Source: Rachicladosporium sp. CCFEE 5018 (taxonomy: Eukaryota > Ascomycota > Dothideomycetes > Cladosporiales > Cladosporiaceae). Taken from it: DNA of 64,000 nucleotides. Every line of letters begins with the position of its first letter. Position 1 is the first letter of the stretch. The notes below the pieces were generated by a model, which saw nothing but the letters and a program-made list of their open reading frames with translations, made no database searches and was not told the DNA's origin. Position numbers and translations under genes: made by a program. Where the stretch lies: NCBI GenBank assembly GCA_002077045.2, contig KZ111146.1:714293-778292 (forward strand). Direction: 5' to 3'. Of the stretch, positions 18,271 to 26,998 are shown one piece after another.

Positions 18271-20721
18271 TCACCTCGCCAACACACCCTTCACCGTTCC
18301 CTCAACCTCCACCCCGGGCGGCAACACGACCTCCCAAACCCCATTCTCCCCTCTCGCACCCTCCCTCTCCCATCTCAGCAGTAAATCATTACTCTCCTTC
18401 GGCTTGACCTCGACCGAAGCCGTCCCGACAGTAACATGCGGCGCCCGATTCGCACACGTCCAGACCTCTCCCCCGCCATCTCCAGCCCCAAGCCGCACGA
18501 CAAAAGCCATGATCCTGTCGTTCCAGACGATGCGGTCGATGCTGACTTTCGCGCTGCCGAGCTTCGGGTCCGGATCGGTGAAAGCGCGTGTGGGCGTGGG
18601 GGCGGATGCGTTGGTGTAAAGATCGTTGAGGTGGGACCAGAGGGTTGGGTGTTGGCCGGCGGAAGCGCGGTGGCAGAGCGTGACGTGGAATTCGGATTGG
18701 ATGCGGCGGGAGGTGAGGAGGTGGGTGTATAATTTTGTCAGGTGTGGAGGCGTGTGTTGGAAAGTTGTGTCTAGGAGGGTGCGGATTAGGGTTGTGGGGA
18801 GCTGGACGGCGAAGTACTCGACTTTTGGGACTTTCGGTTTTGGCGAGGGTTGCGGAGTCTTGGGCTTGGTGATCTGGTGGTTGTTGCTAGGGCGGGACTG
18901 AATCTCATGCTTGATGTCGACTGTGTAGTCGTTCATCGCTGCGGCTATGGCGGCGTCCATGTCTTCTGAAGAGGGCATTTCCTGCTCGCCGAAGAGTTTG
19001 GGATATTCGTGGTAGAGGTGCGTGATTACAGTCTCGAGATTCTCGCGCGAAGTGGCCACCGGATCAAGGTCGATGATTGAGTCAAAGCCGTCATCTGGCG
19101 ATGTGTAGGCGTTTACTGGCTCAAAGCGATGCATGAAACCCTCCATGATCTCGACGATGATGTTGCCTTTGCTGGCTGCTTGGATGGTCTGATGGTTGTC
19201 ACCACGGCTCAGAACCCGCTCACGGGTCGCCTTGCGAATGTTGTCATAATTGGCGCGGTCGTGGCGGTAATGCAGTGCCACATACTTGGCCTTGTACACA
19301 GTTTTCGAGATATCGTCCATGATCTGCTTACGCTCACGCTTCTGGTGATTGTTTCGATCTGCAATCATTGCCGGCGCCTCCTCCAGAGTGTGTGTACATG
19401 CGTTGGCAAATGCTTGTGGCTTGCCTTTCTTGACAGTGATATTGTCGTTTTGCACATGTCCCCAGCCAAAGAGATGCACCAATGCAAGTGCCACAGTAGT
19501 TTTGCCACAGCCAATTGTCGCCACAGGGACCAAAACGATGTCCTTGACAGTATCCTCGTTCGAAAATAACCCACTCGCATTTTCCTTGCGGATTATATCT
19601 GCGCCACTCAGTCCGCGCGACTCCAAGAAATCGTCTCGCATCTGTATGATGCCATGATTCTGGTTGTACTGTTTCGCAAGCTCTCTGTTGCCGTGCAGCT
19701 TTCGACGAGCGAAGTCAATGTACTCCTCAGTGATCTGCTTGTGCTTCTTGTACCTCGGTTCCCGTCCGTTGATCACTGCTTTCGTACACTCTCGCCACTG
19801 CCGGTACATGAGATACGGCTCCTCGAACTTGTACTTGAAGAACCAGTCATGCCACTCGCGGGTGCCATGTTTCGACTGACAGCGGATGACGAAACCTTCT
19901 GTGTCGCGGCCGTCATAGTTGCCAGTTTCAGCGGTCTGACGAAGGAATGCCTTGACGTCCTCGATGTCGTCTTTGACTAGATACATCGTCCTCTTCATTC
20001 CCCACTCATCAGCGAACTTGTCGACCAGATGATGTGGGTACGTGGCAAAGTCCGGAACGTTCAGGTTGAGGCCATGTAAGTACAGTCCAGCAGCTTCGGG
20101 CTTGTATCGGAGCACATGCTCCTCGAAGTCGTCATCGCAGAGTTCTGCCACAGCAGTGACGTTCAGTTCTCTCAGCACGCGCGCGAAGTCTTGCCTTGTC
20201 TTCCCGACTGACGCCAGATGCTTCTCTACCCACTGATCGCCAACATCAGCATGACTGACCTCAATATCTGTGCGTGCTCCAGTCGAATGCTTGCTGCAGA
20301 CTATGAGGGTCCCATCCTCGAGTCCAGCCATGAAAATGATGCAGCCGTTCTCCTTGACACTGAGTTCATAGGGTCCTCTCGTCTGCGTCTCGACATTTCG
20401 GAACTCGGTCTCGGTCACCTCACCTTCGTTGAAGAACTTGTCATAACCGCGAACGGCAATCTCAGGCTGGCCTTGGCTGTTCTTGGTTGTGAAAAGTCCA
20501 CGAGCATAAGTAGGCAGATTAGGCTTCTTGTAATCCCAGTCTTGCATACGCCAGGAGTCGACCGTAATCGAGGAGCCTGTGACGGAGAAAGTACTTTTCT
20601 TCGCGGAGAAATCATCGGCTCGCTTTTTGGAGCTGCCTTTGTGAGCCTCTAATCCGCGCAGCATCTCGCGATTTGCCGCATGGTCTTGCGGCCGGAAAAG
20701 CGCGTCCTGTGCTCGAGCCAT
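18271..20721 (-). CDS. TRL1: Fungal tRNA ligase Trl1, copy A
   Basis: Trifunctional enzyme that seals tRNA exons after splicing, and HAC1-type mRNA in the unfolded protein response. A single exon of 816 codons is read. The frame extends to 20769 only through a TTG, and its extra residues are poorly conserved in copy B, so ATG 20721 (MARAQD) is preferred. The N-terminal adenylyltransferase domain has KENGCIIF with the nucleophilic Lys at about residue 123. The central polynucleotide kinase has the P-loop ATIGCGKTT (about 400-409). The C-terminal cyclic phosphodiesterase has the two HxT motifs FHVTLCH (about 678) and PHVTVGTA (about 761). Length matches yeast Trl1 (827). Copy B (40060-42510) differs at about 12 residues. 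Confidence 0.95.
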   Translation of the reverse strand: MARAQDALFRPQDHAANREMLRGLEAHKGSSKKRADDFSAKKSTFSVTGSSITVDSWRMQDWDYKKPNLPTYARGLFTTKNSQGQPEIAVRGYDKFFNEGEVTETEFRNVETQTRGPYELSVKENGCIIFMAGLEDGTLIVCSKHSTGARTDIEVSHADVGDQWVEKHLASVGKTRQDFARVLRELNVTAVAELCDDDFEEHVLRYKPEAAGLYLHGLNLNVPDFATYPHHLVDKFADEWGMKRTMYLVKDDIEDVKAFLRQTAETGNYDGRDTEGFVIRCQSKHGTREWHDWFFKYKFEEPYLMYRQWRECTKAVINGREPRYKKHKQITEEYIDFARRKLHGNRELAKQYNQNHGIIQMRDDFLESRGLSGADIIRKENASGLFSNEDTVKDIVLVPVATIGCGKTTVALALVHLFGWGHVQNDNITVKKGKPQAFANACTHTLEEAPAMIADRNNHQKRERKQIMDDISKTVYKAKYVALHYRHDRANYDNIRKATRERVLSRGDNHQTIQAASKGNIIVEIMEGFMHRFEPVNAYTSPDDGFDSIIDLDPVATSRENLETVITHLYHEYPKLFGEQEMPSSEDMDAAIAAAMNDYTVDIKHEIQSRPSNNHQITKPKTPQPSPKPKVPKVEYFAVQLPTTLIRTLLDTTFQHTPPHLTKLYTHLLTSRRIQSEFHVTLCHRASAGQHPTLWSHLNDLYTNASAPTPTRAFTDPDPKLGSAKVSIDRIVWNDRIMAFVVRLGAGDGGGEVWTCANRAPHVTVGTASVEVKPKESNDLLLRWEREGARGENGVWEVVLPPGVEVEGTVKGVLAR

Positions 20722-21289
20722 GGATCGACTTAGTGTTGTAGAGTAGTATTGAGACGTGATGTATTGCAATGAATGAAATAATCAGGAGATCTCGAAGTTC
20801 ACCCCAACAGCTGAAGGAAAGGGCGGTTGACAAACGCAGCAGCCCTGGGAAAGAGCGAGTGCTTTGATGTTACGTCGAACTATACGACAATCTAGCACCC
20901 GACCGCAGCATCTGAGTGGGCTATGCGGTATCGCTGACTCACATGTATTGCTGCAATGATACAAGACGACTCACTTGCGGTGTTCACTTTCGATTTGTTT
21001 GCCTTGCACGGCCACAATGCACGAAAGTTTGATGTGGCGCGTGCTCAGTGTTGTGAGGCGTTGCCTGCTGTAAGTCGAGACGGTCACAACCTTCGTCCAA
21101 TACAACTCATCGCAGAGGTCACACTGTCTAGACATCTACGTCTGTCTCAGTCCTAGCGACTTGGTCGATGTAGACAACAGCACATAAGGCGATGCGCCCA
21201 CGGAGCTGAAGCTAGCATCGGGCATATCATCTACACAGCCCTGAGAGTCGACTCGAGGGAGCAGCACTACATAACGAACGACCGCCAAC
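20722..21289. other. Divergent promoter region, TRL1 / APQ12
   Basis: Shared upstream region of TRL1 (minus) and the APQ12-like gene (plus). A 66-codon plus-strand frame at 20956-21156 has several non-synonymous differences in copy B and no recognisable domain, so it is not called. Confidence 0.45.
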
Positions 21290-21796
21290 ATGGATCTCAT
21301 TCAGGGTTTGGCGCAGTACCAGGACTCAAGCGTGCGATCAAGTGCTAACGATGCCACAGATTGGACCTCCTACTTTCTCGATCCCTCCAATCCTCTCCGA
21401 CCATGGGCCTACCGCTTGCTCTCCCTCTCAAACACAGCCCGAACCTACGCCTTCCCGCTCCTCACATCGATCACGCAGAAGCCCGATCTCGCCACCATCG
21501 CCCTCCTGTTGGTGATCATCTTCGTCTCCCTCAAGCTCCTCAACATGCTTGTGCAGAGCGTAATGTTCTGGTTCCGGCTGGCATGGAAGATCGCTTTCTG
21601 GGGCGTACTGGCTGGTCTTGCGCTCTGGATGTGGACGAGGGGTCCTGAGGGAGTTGCGCAGGATGTTGGGCACTGGGCTGGGGTTTGGGGGAATGAGTAT
21701 GAGTACTGGAGGGAGAGGGAGGGACAGGCGAGGGTTGCGCGAAGCTGGCAGCAACCTGTGCGCAAAGCGCAGAGGAGGGGAGGATGGGGGACATAA
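21290..21796 (+). CDS. APQ12-like nuclear pore assembly/membrane protein, copy A
   Basis: A 168-residue protein resembling the Apq12 family, small nuclear-envelope/ER membrane proteins that influence pore biogenesis and membrane fluidity. ATG at 21290, single exon. Two adjacent hydrophobic segments are visible: about residues 66-87 (TIALLLVIIFVSLKLLNMLV) and 91-113 (MFWFRLAWKIAFWGVLAGLA), joined by a very short turn. The arrangement and the D-L-A-T-I-A-L-L-L start are typical of the family. The C-terminal tail is charged and Arg-rich and probably faces the cytosol or nucleoplasm. Copy B (43079-43585) differs at about seven residues, mostly in the N-terminal 20, outside the membrane part. Confidence 0.8.
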   Translation: MDLIQGLAQYQDSSVRSSANDATDWTSYFLDPSNPLRPWAYRLLSLSNTARTYAFPLLTSITQKPDLATIALLLVIIFVSLKLLNMLVQSVMFWFRLAWKIAFWGVLAGLALWMWTRGPEGVAQDVGHWAGVWGNEYEYWREREGQARVARSWQQPVRKAQRRGGWGT

Positions 21797-23396
21797 CACT
21801 TGTGATCTGGATTACTACGGCGTATTGAGATTGTACAGCTTCGTATCGGAACGGGTGCAGGCGTTTGGATCACGGCCGGCGGTGGTACGAGCAAGATGCC
21901 CAAAACCCGGCGGTGGAAGGGCACTCGGTACGAGCTATCTTTTCTGGACGAGTATATGTATGAGTATGCTGCGAGCAGATCCACGACACGCAACGACATC
22001 CACTGGCCCACAGGCATATGTACATTATTGGCTGCTTTTTGTTTACCTTCATGGCTTCCACCTGATTATACACCACAAGTTAGGATAGCACCGTCCACCT
22101 GATTCACTAGCTGGTCGCTCGATTTGGTGACGCGACTACGGTCTATGCAGCAAATCCGTAAAGCCGCAGTAAAACTTTCTTTCCCCAACTACTCTTGGGA
22201 GATATCCTGCACAGCTAAGCGCTTCCAGCCATGTCGTCGTTGCACAGCCACAGTAACAATGAGAAGACACCAAACCGCCTCGGCAGTAATCGCCGAGTAG
22301 GCCTGTCAATAGTGGACCCGGAGCTGTCGTACCTCACGGGAGGTCCTTTGGCAGTATTCCAGGGCGATGATGCGGACTGGCGTACAACAGCTCATACAGC
22401 TCAAGGTTGAGAAAGACAGCGGATGCAATTACTAGACTTCATGCCAGGACAGGATGCTGATGCAGTTCAGTGCCAGCGCCTCGTGCGCATGAAGCAATAT
22501 CTTGATAACGTATTGGATCTGTAGCACCTTACAAACATGAACGTTCCCACGTGCCTGCCATTCGGCAACGGCGGATCTCAAACTCCAATCTGTCCCAATT
22601 CTCCGGACGTGAAACCTGCTTCACCCATGCCACGCTTGAGCACGCCAGCGGCACGCTCGACGTTAGGAACTACCATTCCAAGACCTTGCTGTCCAGATCG
22701 TCAAGCCCAGAACAACGTCAGATTGACCTGCGCCACAGCTACCCCTGTCGAAAAAGTGGTCATCTGTGGCTTTCCTGATTGCCCTGCATCAGCTTGCACC
22801 ACTTCGTCCACTCACAGCCTCTCAGCGCCACATCCACCTACCTCACCGAGCCTTCCAGCCCGTCTCTGCCAGTCAATAGCCACTAGCATGACAGCATGGT
22901 GCCTGGAAGTGTGGCTCGCACGTTCGGTCACGGCGCTGTCTTCCGGCTGGATATCGTCCTGCTTTCACGTGGCTGCTTGTCAAGGCAAGTGATCTGCATG
23001 GACATGGTGTCCGTTGGCACTGTTGGCACAGCCTCGCGCTTCGAGAAGGCATCGCTTCTGTAGGTACGGGATGGGACCTGGTCAGAACTAGACCCTGCGT
23101 GAGTCGGTGGGTTTGGATTGCCAGGATCGGGTATGTATGGCATTGGTACTGCCGCTTCGATGATTCCTCTATCCTCAATATCTATCTCTCCTACTTCCAC
23201 TGCGTCCCGTACTAGCATCTTGTCAGTACCCGGTGCGATCATCAGCTGTACCAAAGATCGCTGTGCCCGCCCAACTGGACACCGACGAACCACACTCACT
23301 CGAGACTTGGGTTACTGTCAACTTCAATACCTGGAAATCTTACTGCGACACCAAGCCAGCTCTGAGCAGGGAGTGTTCCTGGTAGACACCACCGCG
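21797..23396. other. Long intergenic region with one conserved block
   Basis: About 1.6 kb without a confident gene. Compared with copy B (43586-45185) it has many substitutions and indels, including 16 bases present here near 22018-22035 and missing there. One stretch (about 22928-23103) is much better conserved and is open on the minus strand in both copies. A 59-codon frame at 22231-22410 is also open in both, but changes mostly at amino-acid level. It may include the promoter and 5' leader of the membrane-protein gene at 23397. Confidence 0.45.
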
Positions 23397-24635
23397 ATGG
23401 CGGCATCAACAGAGTCGACTCTCGCCACGCTGGCTACAGCAGTCACATCAGCTCCTTCGAGCTCTATCACGTCAGCAGCAAGCTCATCAACGACTACCGA
23501 CATTCCCCTCGAGCTGTGGAGCATAGCAGAGAGCCTGATCACAAGCGTCTACTCCACAAGCAGCATAACGGACGTGCAACACCTGTCATGGCCAGCAACA
23601 GTCATGATCGGGACCTCAACCCACAAGATGCAATCGACTTCAACGTCAACCTCAGCAATCATCGCCCCAGCAGCGACAGAAACGTCTGCCGCTGCAAAGA
23701 CGACTGAAAAGCACTCCCCTCTCACCGACCGCTCCCTCGGCATCGCCCTCGGCGTCGTCTTCGGCCTCCTCGCTCTCGCAGTCCTAGGCTTCGTCCTCTT
23801 CTGCCTCCGCCGACGAAAGCAAAAACGTGGCGGCTCCGGCCTCTTCCGCCGCGACCCTTCAGTTTCAGAAAGCGACATTGAAGGCTGGCGGTCACCAACG
23901 CTCCCCCAGATGGGTGCAGCAGCTACGTCCCATCGTGGTCCGATGGTGCAACGCCAAGACCGCCCTTCGCGAGAGTGGGTAGAGCATTACAACCGTCTCG
24001 GCGATCAGCGCACGCCCCCCGCACACCTCCACCCAGCCTTCGCGGCACAGCAGCACAGTCAGATGCAAGAGACGCCTTCGTCTGAAGAGAACCCCTTCTT
24101 CACGCCTGAAGAGCGCTCGGAGCATTCGATGGCGCAATATGAAGCCGCACGCGAATTCACGTCCGACGACCTCGACACAGCGTACCATCCAGGCTACATC
24201 ACGCCGGCTGAACCTACGTACCCACTCGAGTCCAAAACCCGCCGGAGTCAGAGCTCGCATCGCGACGCCTCGCCTTCTGGCCAGCACTCAAGACCCGTTA
24301 CGCCGTTCAACCCATTGGCCATGATGTCTCCGCCACAACATAAGCAGCATCACGCAGAGAATCCCTTCACCTCCCCCGAGGACGAGCAGGAGTACGACAT
24401 CGGCACGCACCATGGCTACCGCCCTGCGCCTGACGACGACGATGAGGAGCGCGATCTGGTGTCTCCCATCTTGCCGACGAGGAGCCCGGAGCGGAGATCA
24501 AGTCCTATGGTGCATTATCCTAGCTGGGGCGAGATTTCTGAGTTTGATTTTGGTGGTGAAGGGAGAGCGAGGAAGAGTGGCGAAGGCTATCACAAAGAGA
24601 GGGAGAGCGTGGTCGGGCGGATGGAGCTGGCCTAG
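23397..24635 (+). CDS. Ser/Thr-rich single-pass membrane protein, copy A
   Basis: A 412-residue protein of unknown function with a sensor-like layout. The first 110 residues are rich in Ser, Thr and Ala, and likely O-glycosylated. One transmembrane segment spans about 114-137 (LGIALGVVFGLLALAVLGFV), followed at once by RRRKQKR, which places the long tail in the cytosol. The tail of about 270 residues is disordered, with Pro/His/Ser-rich and Asp/Glu-rich stretches and repeated PFTSPE/PFFTPE-like motifs that look like phosphorylation or endocytosis signals. The frame extends upstream to 23118 without a usable ATG, and that part is not shared with copy B, so ATG 23397 is used. No classical signal peptide is seen, so an upstream exon may be missing. 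Mid2/Wsc-like wall sensors share this layout, but no WSC domain is present. Confidence 0.75.
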   Translation: MAASTESTLATLATAVTSAPSSSITSAASSSTTTDIPLELWSIAESLITSVYSTSSITDVQHLSWPATVMIGTSTHKMQSTSTSTSAIIAPAATETSAAAKTTEKHSPLTDRSLGIALGVVFGLLALAVLGFVLFCLRRRKQKRGGSGLFRRDPSVSESDIEGWRSPTLPQMGAAATSHRGPMVQRQDRPSREWVEHYNRLGDQRTPPAHLHPAFAAQQHSQMQETPSSEENPFFTPEERSEHSMAQYEAAREFTSDDLDTAYHPGYITPAEPTYPLESKTRRSQSSHRDASPSGQHSRPVTPFNPLAMMSPPQHKQHHAENPFTSPEDEQEYDIGTHHGYRPAPDDDDEERDLVSPILPTRSPERRSSPMVHYPSWGEISEFDFGGEGRARKSGEGYHKERESVVGRMELA

Positions 24636-24936
24636 TTGCCATGAGATGAGTGGATGGGATGTGCTGATTGCGTTGATTTGCAGGCAATGATACCACGGGA
24701 ATATATTAGGTCGTTTCTGTACATGACGAACAAGTGTCAACAATCATCTCACTCCTCCAAAATTTCCTCAGGCAGCAGCTCACTTTCGCGCATATAGCGT
24801 CCCATCGCCGCAGCGATGTGCGCTCTCGTATTGATTGATATTGATTCGCATGGCGAAAGTGTTCCGTAGGTACCATTCCATGGCTTTTGCTATATACATT
24901 ACTACCCTCGTTCACTCTCTCATACCTACTTTCCAC
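24636..24936. other. Convergent 3' spacer
   Basis: Between the stops of the membrane-protein gene and the ethanolamine kinase gene. It is partly AT-rich (GAATATATTAGG near 24697, conserved in copy B) and probably holds both 3' ends. No gene is seen. Confidence 0.45.
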
Positions 24937-26178
24937 TCATTCCTCAGCCCATCTTTTCTCCCTGGCACCTCTACCCGCCGCCTTCCCCTCCCTCTCCGCT
25001 TCCCTCCAATCCCAGTACTCCCCCAACCTCTTCTCCGCATAACTCTTATAATCAAACCCAATCTCGCTGATCCCCTGCTGGATCAACGCCCAAACACCCC
25101 AGTAAAACCCCGGCAATCCCCTCATAGCATTGACCTGCTCTTCTAGTTGCTCCATCGCGGCTCGAAAGTCGATCTCAACAGCCACATTACTATTAGCTTC
25201 CAACACCGCGTCGTAGAACGCCAGCGTATAGTGGTGCAAGAAGTCGTTCCGCGCGGAGCGGGTGGGCAGAGCACTGTACTCGCACGCGAAGCCGCCCCAT
25301 TCTGCGAAGTGGTTCGCTAGATCGAAGGCCGCTGGGGCCGGGGTGGCGTATTCGTAGTCTATGAAGTTCACTGGACGGGTTGTGTTTAATGTGTCTGAGG
25401 AGGGCTGTTGGCGGATCACGTTGCCGGAGAGGAGATCGCAGTGGGCGAAGATGTAGGGCCGGGAGAAGAGGCCTGGCGTCTGCTCGAAGCGGGTGCGGAG
25501 GTAGGAGAGCTCGGTCGAGAGGGTGGATTGTCGGGATGCGTCGGAGGGGGTGGTGGAGGGTAGCGCGGCGATCCAGGAGGCTGTTACGGTCCAGATGTTC
25601 GGGATTGGGATTGTGGGCGCGGGTTGGGAAGATTTCTGCCCTGGCGTTCGGCCGATGAGAGAAGGGTAGGTGCTGATGGGTGATATTGGCAGGCTGCCGT
25701 GCCATTCTCCTAGCCGCGCTGCAATTTCGCGGTAGACTTCTGGTTTTCGTAGGTCTTCGGGACTGCAGACGTCGCCTGAAACGAAGCGGTACATGAGGCC
25801 ATTCTCGAAGCGCGCAAGGAGCGGAGGGGCCAGACCTCGGCTTGCCAGTAATGTGTGCGCTTTCAGCTCTCGTTGTCGGTCTATCAAGATCTCTGTGCCA
25901 TTGCCGTACGCTCGCAAGAGTATGGCGTTCTGATCTATTTCGGCTCTACTCCTGTCCGGAAGCTCGATTGTGGCTTTGTACAGCGTGTTCGTGATCCCCT
26001 CAGTGAAGGGCACAAATTGTATGTGCGCCTTGTTCAAACTCCATTCCGGCGCATATGCTTGCACCAGCTTTAATGCTGAGTCCTCGGCATGGGCTGTGTC
26101 GAAGAAAAGCGGGATATATCGCACCCCGTCTATGGGTGAATCTGTCCGATGGTCCTGTTCAGGAGTAGCTGTAGACAT
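24937..26178 (-). CDS. EKI1: Ethanolamine kinase, copy A
   Basis: Phosphorylates ethanolamine in the CDP-ethanolamine (Kennedy) route to phosphatidylethanolamine. A single exon of 413 codons has its ATG at 26178. Choline/ethanolamine kinase marks are all present: the nucleotide-binding FTEGITNTLYKA (about residue 58), the phosphotransferase motif FAHCDLLSGNVI (about 244-255) with the catalytic Asp, and the family motif FIDYEYATPAPAAFDLANHF (about 270-289). The spacing and the TEGITN wording fit ethanolamine more than choline kinases, but a dual activity is possible. It is cytosolic, with no targeting signal. The C-terminus is strongly charged. Copy B (46729-47970) differs at about eight residues outside the catalytic motifs. 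Confidence 0.9.
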   Translation of the reverse strand: MSTATPEQDHRTDSPIDGVRYIPLFFDTAHAEDSALKLVQAYAPEWSLNKAHIQFVPFTEGITNTLYKATIELPDRSRAEIDQNAILLRAYGNGTEILIDRQRELKAHTLLASRGLAPPLLARFENGLMYRFVSGDVCSPEDLRKPEVYREIAARLGEWHGSLPISPISTYPSLIGRTPGQKSSQPAPTIPIPNIWTVTASWIAALPSTTPSDASRQSTLSTELSYLRTRFEQTPGLFSRPYIFAHCDLLSGNVIRQQPSSDTLNTTRPVNFIDYEYATPAPAAFDLANHFAEWGGFACEYSALPTRSARNDFLHHYTLAFYDAVLEANSNVAVEIDFRAAMEQLEEQVNAMRGLPGFYWGVWALIQQGISEIGFDYKSYAEKRLGEYWDWREAEREGKAAGRGAREKRWAEE

Positions 26179-26998
26179 GCAGGGCGATTCCGCAGGGAGG
26201 TCTGTACACTAGGATGGACCAAGACGAGGAGCTGTAATGAGATATATCGAGTGCTGGGAGCATTGCAGGAAGTAGTCGTCGTCCTCGTGTGGTCTTGGCA
26301 GACGTTTTGCTAAAGCAGACAGAGGTGTGTGCGGTGTGGCTCGCGTGTACAGAACGGAGGGAGATCCAATGCACATATGACGAAGCGTGCGGAAGTCAGC
26401 GCCGAACTGGATGCCCCTCATTGCTGTTCATGCGGCAGCTCGAGTGGATTCGGGGTCTATCAGATCGTCGCCGCGCCCGGGTCTTGTGCCTGAAAGACAT
26501 GCCGCCAATTTGAGATCCTCCGGAGCTTTGAGACGCAGATCGCTTCACCAAACACCACAGAAGCCGTCAGACGCGGAGGCCAACGCTCTTCCTCGCAGTG
26601 CCTTGATAGCTCCGAGATGACTGCCCCTCTGCGGTCCTGTCGACCACCGCATCGCGATGCAGAGCGCCACTACGTTCGCAGAGAGTCCTTATCAACACAC
26701 TGCTGGAGGACTCGGAGGAGCCTCGCATACCATATAGCGCTGACCCGTGTGGTGTCAAGCAGGGTCCAATTTTGCCGAAGCAGGTATGCTACTTAATAAT
26801 TGTACGGTATCTACATATCTCTTCCTATCTACACTCCCTTATCAGCAGCAGAAAGAAGCCATCGTCTGCTTGTAGTCAGTCCACTGATGATCCGAGGAGG
26901 CATTGATCCAATGTGGCGGTGCATGGTACACAAGATGCACCTCAGATCTCCATCTCGGGGCGATATGCATCTTGCGGTCCACATCACCCCCCGGCAGT
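26179..26998. other. Divergent promoter region, EKI1 / CLC, strongly conserved
   Basis: An 820-bp spacer between two divergent starts. It is nearly as similar to copy B (47971-48790) as coding sequence is, which is unlike the 21797-23396 spacer. No long frame with a domain is visible. A short uORF-like ATG occurs about 110 bp upstream of the CLC start. Confidence 0.45.

Noticed and set aside
20722..20769. N-terminal extension of TRL1
   Set aside because: Begins with TTG, and 4 of 16 codons change amino acid between copies. The ATG at 20721 is better.
22231..22410. 59-61 codon plus-strand ORF (copy B 44004-44189)
   Set aside because: Open in both copies with an in-frame indel, but most differences change the amino acid, as expected for non-coding DNA.
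23118..23396. Upstream extension of the membrane-protein ORF
   Set aside because: No suitable ATG, and the frame is not shared with copy B. The conserved start is 23397.
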